Shown piece by piece: positions 1-8,999 of a stretch of 64,000 nucleotides of DNA. A program made the translations under genes and the position numbers. Below the pieces are notes generated by a model that ran no database searches, was not told the origin of the DNA, and worked only from the letters and a program-made list of their open reading frames with translations. Source of the DNA: Burkholderia diffusa (lineage in GTDB: Bacteria > Pseudomonadota > Gammaproteobacteria > Burkholderiales > Burkholderiaceae); NCBI RefSeq assembly GCF_902499115.1, contig NZ_CABVPN010000001.1:186001-250000 (forward strand), read 5' to 3'. Each line of letters starts with the position of its first letter. Within the stretch, counting starts at the first letter, position 1.

Positions 1-1384
1 GCAGTTGCGGCAGCGTCTTGCTCCACTGCGGCGCTTCGACCTTGAAGCGCTCGTACCAGCCGCGCAGGCCGATCTGCTCGGTCATCCAGCGCTCGAGATA
101 CGGCTTCGCCGTCTTCCACAGGTCGAGTTCAGGATCGAGGGAACGGCCGAGCCCCTCGACGTTCAGCATCGTCTTCTGCAGCAGCACGAGCTGCGGCTGG
201 ATCTCGACGTTGAAGCGGCGCGACGTCGAGAACAGACGCATCAGCACCTGACCGAGCGAGATGTCCTTCAGTGCGCGGTCGAAATACGGCTCGCACACTG
301 CGCGGATCGCGCTTTCGAGCTCCTCGACGCGTGTCTCGGGCGGCACCCAGCCCGATTCGAGGTGCAGCGTCGCGACGCGGTGGTAGTCGCGCTTGAAGAA
401 GGCGAGGAAGTTCTGCGCGAGGTAGTTCTTGTCGAAATCCGACAACGCGCCGACGATCCCGAAATCGAGCGCGATATAGCGGCCGAACGTGTTCGGATCG
501 AGGCTCACCTGGATGTTGCCCGGGTGCATGTCCGCATGAAAGAAACCGTCGCGGAACACCTGCGTGAAGAAGATCTCGACGCCTTCGCGCGCGAGCTTCT
601 TGATGTCGACGCCGGCCGAGCGCAGCGTCTCGACCTGGCTGATCGGCACGCCGGTCATGCGCTCCATCACGAGCACCTGCGACGTGGAGAAATCCCAAAA
701 CATCTCGGGCACGAGCAACAGGTCGAGGCCCGCGAAGTTGCGGCGCAGCTGGCTGCCGTTCGCGGCCTCGCGCATCAGGTCCAGTTCGTCGTGCAGATAC
801 TTGTCGAATTCGGCGACGACTTCGCGCGGCTTCAGGCGCCGGCCGTCTGCCCACATGCGCTCCGTCCACGTCGCGATGTCGCGCATCAGCGCGAGGTCCG
901 AATCGATCACCGGCAGCATGTTCGGGCGCAGCACCTTGACCGCGACGGCCTTGCCCGCGTGCACGCCCTGCTTCAGCTTCGCGAAGTGCACCTGCGCGAT
1001 CGACGCGCTCGCGACCGGCTCGCGCTCGAATTCGTCGAACAGCTCGTCGACCGGCGCGCCGAGCGACTTCTCGATGATCGCGATCGCGACCGCCGAATCG
1101 AACGGCGGCACCTGGTCCTGCAGCTTCGCGAGTTCGTTCGCGAAATCGACCGACAGCAGGTCGCGGCGTGTAGACAGCACCTGGCCGAACTTCACGAAGA
1201 TCGGGCCGAGGCTTTCGAGCGCGTGACGCAGCCGCACGGCGGGCGGATCGGAATAGCGGCGGCCGATCGTCGTGATCCGCAACAGCAGCTTCACACGCCG
1301 GTCGTCGATCCGGGACAGCATCACTTCGTCGAGGCCAAAGCGGATGACGGTATAGACAATCTTGATGAAACGGAAAATGCGCAT
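1..1384 (-). CDS. ubiB: UbiB, ubiquinone biosynthesis atypical kinase (3' end cut by window)
   Basis: The reading frame opens at ATG 1384 (product begins MRIFRFIKIVYTVIRFGLDE) and runs off the left edge after about 461 codons; the family is usually about 525 residues, so the C-terminal membrane segments are missing here. The product is the ABC1/ADCK-type protein kinase-like ATPase needed for ubiquinone synthesis at the inner membrane. The N-terminal sequence and the position directly behind ubiJ (12 bp between them) and downstream of ubiE support the call. It is the last visible member of the ubiE-ubiJ-ubiB group. The identity is secure; the catalytic function of the family is known from homologues, not from this sequence. 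Confidence 0.92.
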   Translation of the reverse strand, partial: MRIFRFIKIVYTVIRFGLDEVMLSRIDDRRVKLLLRITTIGRRYSDPPAVRLRHALESLGPIFVKFGQVLSTRRDLLSVDFANELAKLQDQVPPFDSAVAIAIIEKSLGAPVDELFDEFEREPVASASIAQVHFAKLKQGVHAGKAVAVKVLRPNMLPVIDSDLALMRDIATWTERMWADGRRLKPREVVAEFDKYLHDELDLMREAANGSQLRRNFAGLDLLLVPEMFWDFSTSQVLVMERMTGVPISQVETLRSAGVDIKKLAREGVEIFFTQVFRDGFFHADMHPGNIQVSLDPNTFGRYIALDFGIVGALSDFDKNYLAQNFLAFFKRDYHRVATLHLESGWVPPETRVEELESAIRAVCEPYFDRALKDISLGQVLMRLFSTSRRFNVEIQPQLVLLQKTMLNVEGLGRSLDPELDLWKTAKPYLERWMTEQIGLRGWYERFKVEAPQWSKTLPQL

Positions 1385-1396
1385 GCCCTGCGGCCC

Positions 1397-2023
1397 TCAG
1401 TGCGCGCCGCGCGGGCCGGAGCCCGTGCGCGCGCCGATTTTTTGTTCGAGTCGCTCGACCCGCTTTTCGACCCGCGCGAGCGCATCGCGCGCACGCGCCA
1501 GTTCGGCGTCGAAACCGCCGAGCACCGTGCGCCGGACGACTTGCGGGTTTTCATCGAGCCAGTATTCGGCGACGGAATCGAGCACGTTGCGGCCGGTGCG
1601 GCGCGCGCGCGCGCCGGCGTCGCGCACGACCGTCGCGATCCGGTGCGCCGCCGCGTCGCCGACCAGCTTCGCGAGATCTTCCTCAGGTTCCCAGCGCAGG
1701 TGCTCGGCCAGTTTCGCGATCTGCGTCGCGAACTCCGCGTCCCCCTCGATCTTCACGTGCTTCATCACGGCCGCCTGGCCGCCCTGCAGGAATGCGGCGA
1801 CAGTGTCGCCCGCGAGTGCGATCGACACGTCGACGTGTTTCGCATCGTGCGCTTCCACAGCGGACAGATAGCCGTCGGGCTGCACGAGCAGCGTCAGCGT
1901 GACGGGCGGCACGTCGAGCCGGGCGGTCTTGCCCGCGTAGGGGATCAGGCGGTCGCTCGCCCACGATTCGCGCGCGAGCAGGTGATTGACAGCAGCAGCA
2001 AAAGGCTTGGCGGCAAAGGTCAT
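1397..2023 (-). CDS. ubiJ: UbiJ, SCP2-domain ubiquinone biosynthesis accessory factor
   Basis: 208 residues, starting MTFAAKPFAAAVNHLLARES. An N-terminal SCP2 sterol-carrier-like domain (about residues 15-110, including VSIALAGDTVAAFLQGG) is followed by a helical, charged C-terminus (ARVEKRVERLEQKIG) expected to form a coiled coil. UbiJ is known to bind lipids and assemble the soluble Ubi complex with UbiK. It sits 12 bp upstream of ubiB. The ATG at 2023 has no convincing Shine-Dalgarno and lies directly behind a Rho-independent terminator that closes the upstream Tim44-like gene, so ubiJ-ubiB expression probably depends on read-through or a promoter hidden in that terminator region. A longer upstream frame exists but would run through the terminator and looks like noise. 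Confidence 0.85.
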   Translation of the reverse strand: MTFAAKPFAAAVNHLLARESWASDRLIPYAGKTARLDVPPVTLTLLVQPDGYLSAVEAHDAKHVDVSIALAGDTVAAFLQGGQAAVMKHVKIEGDAEFATQIAKLAEHLRWEPEEDLAKLVGDAAAHRIATVVRDAGARARRTGRNVLDSVAEYWLDENPQVVRRTVLGGFDAELARARDALARVEKRVERLEQKIGARTGSGPRGAH

Positions 2024-2034
2024 CGGGCTGGGAA

Positions 2035-2077
2035 AGAAAAAACCCGCGCGGGCCGGGCGCCCACGCGGGTTTCTATT
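2035..2077 (-). terminator. Rho-independent terminator between the Tim44-like gene and ubiJ
   Basis: On the minus strand an AAACCCGCG arm pairs with a CGCGGGTTT arm around a GC-rich loop, and the 3' arm runs directly into TTTTTTCTTT. It lies 110 bp after the stop of the Tim44-like gene and only 12 bp before the ubiJ start codon. Confidence 0.8.
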
Positions 2078-2187
2078 GTAACGTCGGATCGTCGGTAGAC
2101 CGCGGCCAACCGCACACCCGGGCGGCAAGCGGTCGCAGTGCGGCAGCCGTCGCCCAGGCATCCGGCGGCGCGGGCCGCCGGTCACGC

Positions 2188-3207
2188 TCAATGCGTGTTG
2201 AGTTGCTGGATGCCCGCGAGCAGCCAGCCCTGACTGCCCGACTTCGACAGGTTCCACACCTCGTCGAACGGTGCGGCCGACGCATTCGCCGATTCGCGGA
2301 TCAGCCCGTGGAAGCGCACGCTCGCCGACTGCTCGATGCCGCGATCCTCGATCGCGACCAGCTCCGCGTCGAGCTGCACGACGTCGGTCTGGTTCGACTC
2401 GTTGCCGCGCGAATCGAGGTCGATCTTGATCTCGGCGAACATTTCGGGCGTCGTGAACTCGCGGATGTCGGCCAGGTTGCCCTGGTCCCACGCGGCCTGC
2501 AGGCGCACGAAATAGACCTTCGCGCTGCGCAGGAACGCTTCGGTGTCGAAGCCCGCCGGCACCTGCAGCGGCGCAGCCGCCATCGCGCCCGCCGCGCCGG
2601 CGGCGGCTGCGCCGCCGCCGAACACGCCTTGCGCTTCGTTCGCATAGCTGCTGTTGTTACCGGTGCTGCCCTGCTGGAACGACGGGCTCTGCGAGTAGCC
2701 GCCCGACGACGATGCCGAACCGCCCACCGAGTACGCCGGTTCGTGCGGGCGGCGACGGTTCATGAACTTGCGGATCAGCCAGATGCCGACCATCGCGAGC
2801 AATGCGATCACGATGACGTTCGCCATCATGCTCGCGAACGCGCCGCCCAGGCCGAAGTGCGACAGCAGCGCCGCGATGCCGAGGCCGGCCGCGAGACCGG
2901 CGATCGGCCCGAGCCAGCGCGAGCGGTTCGGCTGCGCGGCCGGAGCCGGTGCGGCCGGGTTCGCGCGCTGCGCCTGCGCCGGCGCGGCCTGCTGCATCGG
3001 CTGCTGCGCAGGCGGCGTGGCCTGGCGCTGCGTGACGGTGGAGTTTTGACGGCCGATGCTGCGCCCGCCGCCCATGCGCTTGGCTTCGGCATCGAGCGAT
3101 GCGAACGTGCCGGCCGTGAGCAGGCCGACCATCAGCAGCGTGCCGACCCGTCGAGCCCACGGCTTCGACGGCTTGCTACGGTTGAACAACGAACGCGATT
3201 CGGACAT
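2188..3207 (-). CDS. Tim44-like domain protein, membrane-associated
   Basis: 339 residues from ATG 3207, preceded by GGAG at six-base spacing; an in-frame GTG one codon earlier is too close to that site. The N-terminus has a positively charged segment and a hydrophobic stretch (RRVGTLLMVGLLTAGTFASL), probably a signal peptide or anchor. A Pro/Ala/Gln-rich linker follows, then a second hydrophobic segment (about 115-150), a Gly/Ser/Ala-rich region and a C-terminal Tim44 domain (about 210-339, containing FDTEAFLRSAKVYFVRLQAAWDQ). Bacterial Tim44-like proteins are not enzymologically characterised; the domain is an NTF2-like fold that binds hydrophobic ligands in mitochondria. It sits 41 bp after ubiE and before ubiJ, which hints at a link with lipid-quinone metabolism, but that is inference. 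Confidence 0.8.
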   Translation of the reverse strand: MSESRSLFNRSKPSKPWARRVGTLLMVGLLTAGTFASLDAEAKRMGGGRSIGRQNSTVTQRQATPPAQQPMQQAAPAQAQRANPAAPAPAAQPNRSRWLGPIAGLAAGLGIAALLSHFGLGGAFASMMANVIVIALLAMVGIWLIRKFMNRRRPHEPAYSVGGSASSSGGYSQSPSFQQGSTGNNSSYANEAQGVFGGGAAAAGAAGAMAAAPLQVPAGFDTEAFLRSAKVYFVRLQAAWDQGNLADIREFTTPEMFAEIKIDLDSRGNESNQTDVVQLDAELVAIEDRGIEQSASVRFHGLIRESANASAAPFDEVWNLSKSGSQGWLLAGIQQLNTH

Positions 3208-3248
3208 CACTTTCTCCAGATGTAAGGCGAATGTATGGAAAGAACCCC

Positions 3249-3980
3249 TTAGTACTTGGTTCCCATGTGTAAAGCTACCACGCCACCTGACAAATTGTAA
3301 TATTTGACGGCGTCGAGGCCCGCTTGTTCCATCATCGTCTTCAGCGTGTCCTGATCGGGATGCATCCGGATAGATTCAGCAAGATACCTGTAACTTTCAG
3401 CATCTTTCGCGAACTTGTCGCCAAGCCACGGTAATACTTTGAAAGAATACAAATCGTACGCTTTTTTCAGCGGATCCCAGACTTTCGAGAATTCCAGCAC
3501 CATCACGCGGCCGCCGGGCTTCGTCACGCGGCGCATCTCGGCGAGCGCGGCGTCCTTGTGCGTCATGTTGCGCAGCCCGAACGCGACCGTGACCACATCG
3601 AAGTAGTTGTCCGGAAAGGGGGTTTTCTCGGCGTCGCACAGCAGCGACGGCGTCACGATGCCCTTGTCGAGCAGCCGGTCGCGGCCGACGCGCAGCATCG
3701 ATTCGTTGATGTCGGTGTGCCAGACCTCGCCCGTCGGGCCCGCCGCCTTCGCGAACGCCTTGGTCAGGTCGCCCGTGCCAGCCGCGATGTCGAGCACCTT
3801 GAAGCCGGGGCGCACGTTCGCCTGCGCGATCGTGAACGCCTTCCACGCGCGGTGCATGCCCGCCGACATCAGGTCGTTCATCAGATCGTAGTTGCTCGCG
3901 ACCGAATGGAACACACCCGCCACTTTCTTCGCTTTTTCGGTTTCCTCGACGCTTTCGAAGCCGAAGTGGGTTTTGCTCAT
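3249..3980 (-). CDS. ubiE: UbiE, demethylmenaquinol/ubiquinone C-methyltransferase
   Basis: 243 residues, matching the usual family length. It transfers a methyl group from S-adenosylmethionine to the quinone ring in ubiquinone (and menaquinone) synthesis. The class I methyltransferase motif I is clear (VLDIAAGTGDLTKAFAKAA, residues about 61-79), as are the UbiE signature near the N-terminus (VASNYDLMNDLMSAGMHRAWK) and the late motif RVTKPGGRVMVLEFSK. A GAGG ribosome site precedes the ATG at nine bases. It follows the DUF971 gene with a 52-bp gap that contains a strong hairpin, and leads the Tim44-like/ubiJ/ubiB group. Confidence 0.96.
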   Translation of the reverse strand: MSKTHFGFESVEETEKAKKVAGVFHSVASNYDLMNDLMSAGMHRAWKAFTIAQANVRPGFKVLDIAAGTGDLTKAFAKAAGPTGEVWHTDINESMLRVGRDRLLDKGIVTPSLLCDAEKTPFPDNYFDVVTVAFGLRNMTHKDAALAEMRRVTKPGGRVMVLEFSKVWDPLKKAYDLYSFKVLPWLGDKFAKDAESYRYLAESIRMHPDQDTLKTMMEQAGLDAVKYYNLSGGVVALHMGTKY

Positions 3981-4005
3981 CGCGTTGATCCTCAGTTAAT
4001 GGCAA

Positions 4006-4028
4006 GACGGCGCCGATCGGGCGCCGTC
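4006..4028 (-). other. Intercistronic hairpin between the DUF971 gene and ubiE
   Basis: A perfect nine-base inverted repeat, GACGGCGCC / GGCGCCGTC, around a five-base loop begins 4 bp after the DUF971 stop codon and ends 25 bp before the ubiE start. On the minus strand the 3' arm is followed by TTGCC, not a long U-run, so partial termination or mRNA-end protection is more likely than full termination. Confidence 0.5.
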
Positions 4029-4032
4029 GATT

Positions 4033-4446
4033 TCAGTGGCAGTGGCCGTGCGGCGCGGGGGCCGCCTGCATCGGCGCGTCGCGCTCGACGCCCGCCGCCT
4101 TCAGTTTGTCGAAATAGTCGCGCCACAGCGCGTCCTGCTGCGTCGCCAGTTCGTACAGCAGATCCCACGAGTAGATGCCGGTCGAATGGCCGTCCGAGAA
4201 CGTCGGCTGCAGCGCGTAGTTGCCCACACCCTCGAGCGCGGTGATCGTCACTTCGCGCTTGCCCGTCTGCAGCGTCTCCTGGCCTGGCCCGTGGCCGCGC
4301 ACCTCGGCCGACGGCGAATAAACGCGCATCAGCTCGAACGGAATCCGGTAGCTCTCGCCGTTCGGGTACTGCAATTCAAGCACGCGCGACACCGCGTGCA
4401 CGACGACGCCGGACGGAATCGGCGTCGTGGAAGTCAAACCGCTCAT
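4033..4446 (-). CDS. DUF971 / gamma-butyrobetaine-hydroxylase-like N-domain protein
   Basis: 137 residues. The core (about 20-110) is the DUF971 domain, seen as VLELQYPNGESYRIPFELMR, then a loop and FSDGHSTGIYSWDLLYELA. This is the small domain found at the N-terminus of gamma-butyrobetaine hydroxylase and also as a stand-alone protein often linked to Fe-S metabolism; no hydroxylase domain is present. The C-terminus ends in a His-rich tail (HGHCH). The start overlaps the stop of the upstream HIT gene by four bases (ATGA), so the two are translationally coupled. The molecular function is unknown. Confidence 0.85.
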   Translation of the reverse strand: MSGLTSTTPIPSGVVVHAVSRVLELQYPNGESYRIPFELMRVYSPSAEVRGHGPGQETLQTGKREVTITALEGVGNYALQPTFSDGHSTGIYSWDLLYELATQQDALWRDYFDKLKAAGVERDAPMQAAPAPHGHCH

Positions 4447-4886
4447 GGCTGCCTCGAATCTGTCATGCGTTGAATTTCCTCGCGCACCGCATTGTGCAGC
4501 AGCGAGGCCTGCGCCGCGCGCGCGCGCAGCAGCGCCTCTGACACGCTGCGCTGGCGCGGCGCCCAGACGGGCTGCGGGAAATGGGCGTCGTTGGAGAAGC
4601 GCGGGATCACGTGCCAGTGCACGTGCGGCACCATGTTGCCGAGGCTCGCGAGATTCACCTTGTTCGGCTGCATCACGCGGCGCACTGCCCGTTCGACCGC
4701 GTAGACCACGCGCATCAGGTGTGCCCGCTCGGGTTCGCCGAGATCGGAGAACTCGGCCACGTGCGCGCCCCAGATCACCCGGCAGAAACCCGGGTAGTCG
4801 TGCTCGCCCGTCGCCAGCACGACGCGCAGCGCATCGTCCTGCCAGAGCACCTCGCCGCCGTCTTCACGGCAAAACACGCATTCCAT
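4443..4886 (-). CDS. HIT-family (histidine triad) nucleotide-binding protein
   Basis: 147 residues from ATG 4886, chosen because GGGAG lies five bases upstream; an in-frame ATG four codons earlier (4898) would place that site inside the gene. The histidine triad is explicit (HVHWHVIPRF, His88/90/92), and a CxxC pair sits at Cys3/Cys6. HIT proteins hydrolyse or transfer nucleotide phosphoramidates and related nucleotidyl substrates in the cytoplasm. It is the first gene of the operon running to ubiB and overlaps the DUF971 gene by four bases. The substrate cannot be told from the sequence. Confidence 0.88.
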   Translation of the reverse strand: MECVFCREDGGEVLWQDDALRVVLATGEHDYPGFCRVIWGAHVAEFSDLGEPERAHLMRVVYAVERAVRRVMQPNKVNLASLGNMVPHVHWHVIPRFSNDAHFPQPVWAPRQRSVSEALLRARAAQASLLHNAVREEIQRMTDSRQP

Positions 4887-4973
4887 CGTCGCTCCCATGT
4901 GGACGGGCGCCGGCGCTTCAGCGCAGGCGCCCGCTCTCATCCTTGGCCCGGCCGGGCGGTCGTCATGCCCGCA

Positions 4974-7900
4974 TTAGACCAGCACGCGCTCGATCCCGCC
5001 ATTGTTCGCGTGTGCGACATAGTCGGCCATCCAGTTCTCGCCGAGCACCTGGCGCGCGATCTCGACCACGATGTAGTCGGCCTCGATGTTCGCATCCTCG
5101 TTGTAGCGCGACAGCCCCTGCAGGCACGACGGGCAGCTCGTCAGGATCTTCACGTCCGGGCCGCCGTTCGCGGCCGGCGCCGGTGCGCTCGCGCCGTCGG
5201 CGACGACCGGGATGCTGCGCAGCTTCGCGGCACCCTTGCGGATCTCTTCTTCCTTGCGGAAGCGGACCTGCGTCGACACGTCCGGGCGCGTGACCGCGAG
5301 CGTGCCCGATTCGCCGCAGCAACGGTCGTTCTTCTCGATCTTGTAGCCGTCCTTCTCCGTGCCCATCAGCTCGTTGACGAGCTTGACCGGGTCCATCGTC
5401 TTGATCGGCGTGTGGCACGGGTCGTGATACATGTAGCGCGTGCCCGTCACGCCGTCGAGCTTCATCCCCTTCTCGAGCAGGAACTCGTGGATGTCGATGA
5501 TCCGGCAGCCCGGGAAGATCTTGTCGAATTCGTAGCCCGCGAGCTGGTCGTAGCAGGTGCCGCACGACACGACCACCGTCTTGATGTCGAGGTAGTTCAG
5601 CGTGTTCGCGACCCGGTGGAACAGCACGCGGTTGTCGGTGACGATCTTCTCGGCCTTGTCGTACTGGCCCGAGCCGCGCTGCGGATAGCCGCAGCACAGG
5701 TAGCCCGGCGGCAGCACGGTCTGCACGCCCGCCTCCCACAGCATCGCCTGCGTAGCCAGCCCGACCTGCGAGAACAGGCGCTCGGAGCCGCAGCCCGGGA
5801 AGTAGAACACCGCTTCCGAATCGACGGTCGTCGACTTCGGGTTGCGGATGATCGGCACGATCTTGTTGTCCTCGATGTCGAGCAGCGCGCGCGCCGTCTT
5901 CTTCGGCAGGTTGCCCGGCATCTTCTTGTTGACGAAGTGGATCACCTGCTCGACCACGGGCGGCTTGCCGACCGTCGCCGGCGGGTGCTGCGTCTGCTTC
6001 GTCACGACCTTCTTCAGCATGTCGTTCGCGAAGCGCTGCACCTTGTAGCCGACGCCCATCATCACGCTGCGCGCGGCGTTGATCGTCTGCGGATTGGTCG
6101 CGTTCAGGAAGAACATGCCCGCCGCATTGCCGGCGTTGAATTTCTTCTTGCCCATCTTGCGCAACAGGTTGCGCATGTTCATCGTGACGTCGCCGAAGTC
6201 GATCTTCACCGGGCACGGCGTCGCGCACTTGTGGCACACCGTGCAGTGGTCGGCCACGTCGTTGAACTCGTCCCAGTGCTTGATCGACACGCCGCGGCGC
6301 GTCTGTTCTTCATACAGGAACGCCTCGACCAGCAGCGAGGTCGCGAGAATCTTGTTGCGCGGGCTGTACAGCAGGTTCGCGCGCGGCACGTGCGTCGCGC
6401 ACACCGGCTTGCACTTGCCGCAGCGCAGGCAGTCCTTCACCGAATCGGCGATCGCGCCGATGTCGGACTGCTGCATGATCAGCGACTCGTAGCCCATCAG
6501 CCCGAAGCTCGGCGTATAAGCGTTGCGCAGGTCGGCGCCTTCGAGCAGCTTGCCCTTGTTGAAGCGGCCGTTCGGGTCGACGCGCTGCTTGTACGCGCGG
6601 AACTCGGCGATCTCGTCGTCGGTCAGGAACTCGAGCTTCGTGATGCCGATGCCGTGTTCGCCGGAGATCACGCCGTCGAGCGAACGCGCGAGCGTCATGA
6701 TGCGCGCGACCGCCGCGTGGGCGTCCTGCAGCATCTCGTAGTTGTCGGAGTTGACCGGCAGGTTCGTGTGAACGTTGCCGTCGCCTGCGTGCATGTGCAG
6801 CGCGACGAACACGCGCCCGCGCAGCACCTGCTTGTGGATCGCCTGCGCCTCGTCGAGGATCTGCTTGAACGCGCCGCCGTTGAAGATCGCGCGCAGCTCC
6901 GCGCGGATCTCCTGCTTCCACGAGATGCGCACCGTGCGGTCCTGCGTGACGTGGAACACGGTCGCGCCCGGCTGATCGTCCGCCCGATCGGCGAACTTCT
7001 CGGCGAGCGCCTCGTAGCCGAGCTGCACGAGATAGTGCTGCGCCTCGCGCAGCGGCTGGTCGAGCCGGTCGCGCACGAATTCCCAGCGCGCACGCACGCG
7101 CTTGAGCAGCTCCAGCGCCTGTTGCACGCGATCCTCGAGCAGTTCGGCGCTCGGGATTTCATTCGCGTCGTCGGTCTTGCCGAGCGGCAGGTTGCCGGCG
7201 CGGAAGAATGCTTCGAGCGCGTCGACCAGCTGCAGCTTGTTCTTCAGCGACAGCTCGATGTTGATCCGCTCGATGCCGTCGGTGTACTCGCCCATCCGGT
7301 TCAGCGGGATGACGACGTCTTCGTTGATCTTGAACGCGTTCGTGTGCTTCGCGATCGCGGCCGTGCGGCTGCGGTCGAGCCAGAAGCGCTTGCGCGCCTC
7401 CGCGCTGATCGCGACGAAGCCTTCGCCGCTCTTGCCGTTCGCCATCCGGATCACTTCGGACGTCGCGTGCGCGACCGCATCGGCGTCATCGCCGACAATG
7501 TCGCCGATCAGCACCATCTTGGGGAATGCGTTGCGCTTGCTCTTGGTCGCGTAGCCGACCGCGCGCAGATAGCGCTCGTCGAGGTGCTCGAGGCCCGCGA
7601 GAATCGCGCCGCCCTGCTTCGACGTCTCGAACAGGTAATCCTTGATCTCGACGATGCTCGGGATCGCCTCGCGCGCCTGGCCGAAGAATTCGAGACAGAC
7701 GGTGCGCGTGTGCGCGGGCATCTTGTGCAGCACCCAGCGCGCGGACGTGATCAGCCCGTCGCAGCCTTCCTTCTGCACGCCCGGCAGGCCGGCCAGGAAC
7801 TTGTCGGTGACGTCCTTGCCGAGGCCTTCCTTGCGGAACCGGCGGCCTTCGATCTCGAGCATCTCGCTCTTCAGCAGCTTCTCGCCCGGCGCGTACGCGC

Positions 7901-8999
7901 CGTCGAACCACTTCAGCTCGAAACGCGCGACCGCGATGTCGTGGATCTTGCCCTGGTTGTGCTCGTGGCGCGTGACTTCGAGCCAGTTGCCGTCCGGGTC
8001 GACCATCCGCCACCAGGCCAGGTTGTCGAGCGCGGTGCCCCACAGCACGGCCTTCTTGCCGCCGGCGTTCATCGCGACGTTGCCGCCGATGCACGATGCG
8101 TCCAGCGAGGTCGGATCGACCGCGAACACGTAGCCGGCCGCCTCGGCCGCCTCGGTCACGCGGCGCGTGACGACGCCCGCGCCGGAGAAGATCGTCGGCA
8201 CCTTGTGCGCGACGCCCGGCAGCTCGGTCAGCTCGACCGCGCCGAGCTGTTCGAGCTTCTCGGTATTGATCACCGCGGAGAACGGCGTGAGCGGCACCGC
8301 GCCGCCCGTGTAGCCGGTGCCGCCGCCGCGCGGGATCACGGTGAGGCCGAGCTCGAAGCAGGCCTTGATGAGGCCGGCGATCTCGGCTTCGGTATCGGGG
8401 GTCAGCACGACGAACGGGTATTCGACGCGCCAGTCGGTCGCGTCGGTGACGTGCGACACGCGCGACAGCCCGTCGAAGCGGATGTTGTCCTTCTGCGTGC
8501 AGCGGCCGAGCGCCTTGGTCGCACGGCGGCGCAGGTCGGCCATTTTCTCGAATTCGTCGGCGAACTCGTTGACCGCGCGCTGCGCGGCGGCTTCGAGCAT
8601 CTCGACGCGTCCCGCACGTTCGCGGCCCGCGTCGTCGCGGTGCTCGGTCAGGTCGGCGCGACGGCGCTTGCCGATCTCGGTCAGGCGGTGATTCAGCGCC
8701 TCGATCAGCAGCGCGCGACGCTTCGGGTTGTCGAGCAGGTCATCCTGCAAGTACGGGTTGCGGCGCACGACCCAGATATCGCCGAGCACTTCGTACAGCA
8801 TCCGTGCCGAGCGGCCCGTGCGGCGTTCGGCACGCAGCTCGTCGAGCACCGACCACGCCTCCTCGCCGAGCAGACGGATCACGATCTCGCGGTCGGAGAA
8901 GGACGTGTAGTTGTAGGGAATCTCGCGCAGACGGGGCGCGGGGTCGGCGGCGACGGCGGCGGCCGCGCCATTCGGATCGAAAACTTGTGGTGCGTTCAT
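4974..8999 (-). CDS. Large FAD-linked oxidase fused to 4Fe-4S and CCG domains (DUF3683 family)
   Basis: 1341 residues. In order: an N-terminal DUF3683 region (about 1-190); a vanillyl-alcohol-oxidase type FAD domain (about 200-440, with IPRGGGTGYTGGAV); an FAD-oxidase C-terminal domain ending near 800 (LHMHAGDGNVHTNLPVN, SGEHGIG); two cysteine clusters for 4Fe-4S centres (CLRCGKCKPVC near 856, CTVCHKCATPCP near 920); and two CCG domains (CCGYPQ near 1103, CCGESG near 1226). This single chain combines what GlcD/Dld-type and GlcF/LutA-type proteins do separately, so oxidation of a 2-hydroxy acid such as D-lactate or D-2-hydroxyglutarate with electrons passed to quinone is likely. The substrate is unproven. 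It is transcribed alone; a 575-bp region lies upstream. Confidence 0.85.
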   Translation of the reverse strand: MNAPQVFDPNGAAAAVAADPAPRLREIPYNYTSFSDREIVIRLLGEEAWSVLDELRAERRTGRSARMLYEVLGDIWVVRRNPYLQDDLLDNPKRRALLIEALNHRLTEIGKRRRADLTEHRDDAGRERAGRVEMLEAAAQRAVNEFADEFEKMADLRRRATKALGRCTQKDNIRFDGLSRVSHVTDATDWRVEYPFVVLTPDTEAEIAGLIKACFELGLTVIPRGGGTGYTGGAVPLTPFSAVINTEKLEQLGAVELTELPGVAHKVPTIFSGAGVVTRRVTEAAEAAGYVFAVDPTSLDASCIGGNVAMNAGGKKAVLWGTALDNLAWWRMVDPDGNWLEVTRHEHNQGKIHDIAVARFELKWFDGAYAPGEKLLKSEMLEIEGRRFRKEGLGKDVTDKFLAGLPGVQKEGCDGLITSARWVLHKMPAHTRTVCLEFFGQAREAIPSIVEIKDYLFETSKQGGAILAGLEHLDERYLRAVGYATKSKRNAFPKMVLIGDIVGDDADAVAHATSEVIRMANGKSGEGFVAISAEARKRFWLDRSRTAAIAKHTNAFKINEDVVIPLNRMGEYTDGIERINIELSLKNKLQLVDALEAFFRAGNLPLGKTDDANEIPSAELLEDRVQQALELLKRVRARWEFVRDRLDQPLREAQHYLVQLGYEALAEKFADRADDQPGATVFHVTQDRTVRISWKQEIRAELRAIFNGGAFKQILDEAQAIHKQVLRGRVFVALHMHAGDGNVHTNLPVNSDNYEMLQDAHAAVARIMTLARSLDGVISGEHGIGITKLEFLTDDEIAEFRAYKQRVDPNGRFNKGKLLEGADLRNAYTPSFGLMGYESLIMQQSDIGAIADSVKDCLRCGKCKPVCATHVPRANLLYSPRNKILATSLLVEAFLYEEQTRRGVSIKHWDEFNDVADHCTVCHKCATPCPVKIDFGDVTMNMRNLLRKMGKKKFNAGNAAGMFFLNATNPQTINAARSVMMGVGYKVQRFANDMLKKVVTKQTQHPPATVGKPPVVEQVIHFVNKKMPGNLPKKTARALLDIEDNKIVPIIRNPKSTTVDSEAVFYFPGCGSERLFSQVGLATQAMLWEAGVQTVLPPGYLCCGYPQRGSGQYDKAEKIVTDNRVLFHRVANTLNYLDIKTVVVSCGTCYDQLAGYEFDKIFPGCRIIDIHEFLLEKGMKLDGVTGTRYMYHDPCHTPIKTMDPVKLVNELMGTEKDGYKIEKNDRCCGESGTLAVTRPDVSTQVRFRKEEEIRKGAAKLRSIPVVADGASAPAPAANGGPDVKILTSCPSCLQGLSRYNEDANIEADYIVVEIARQVLGENWMADYVAHANNGGIERVLV

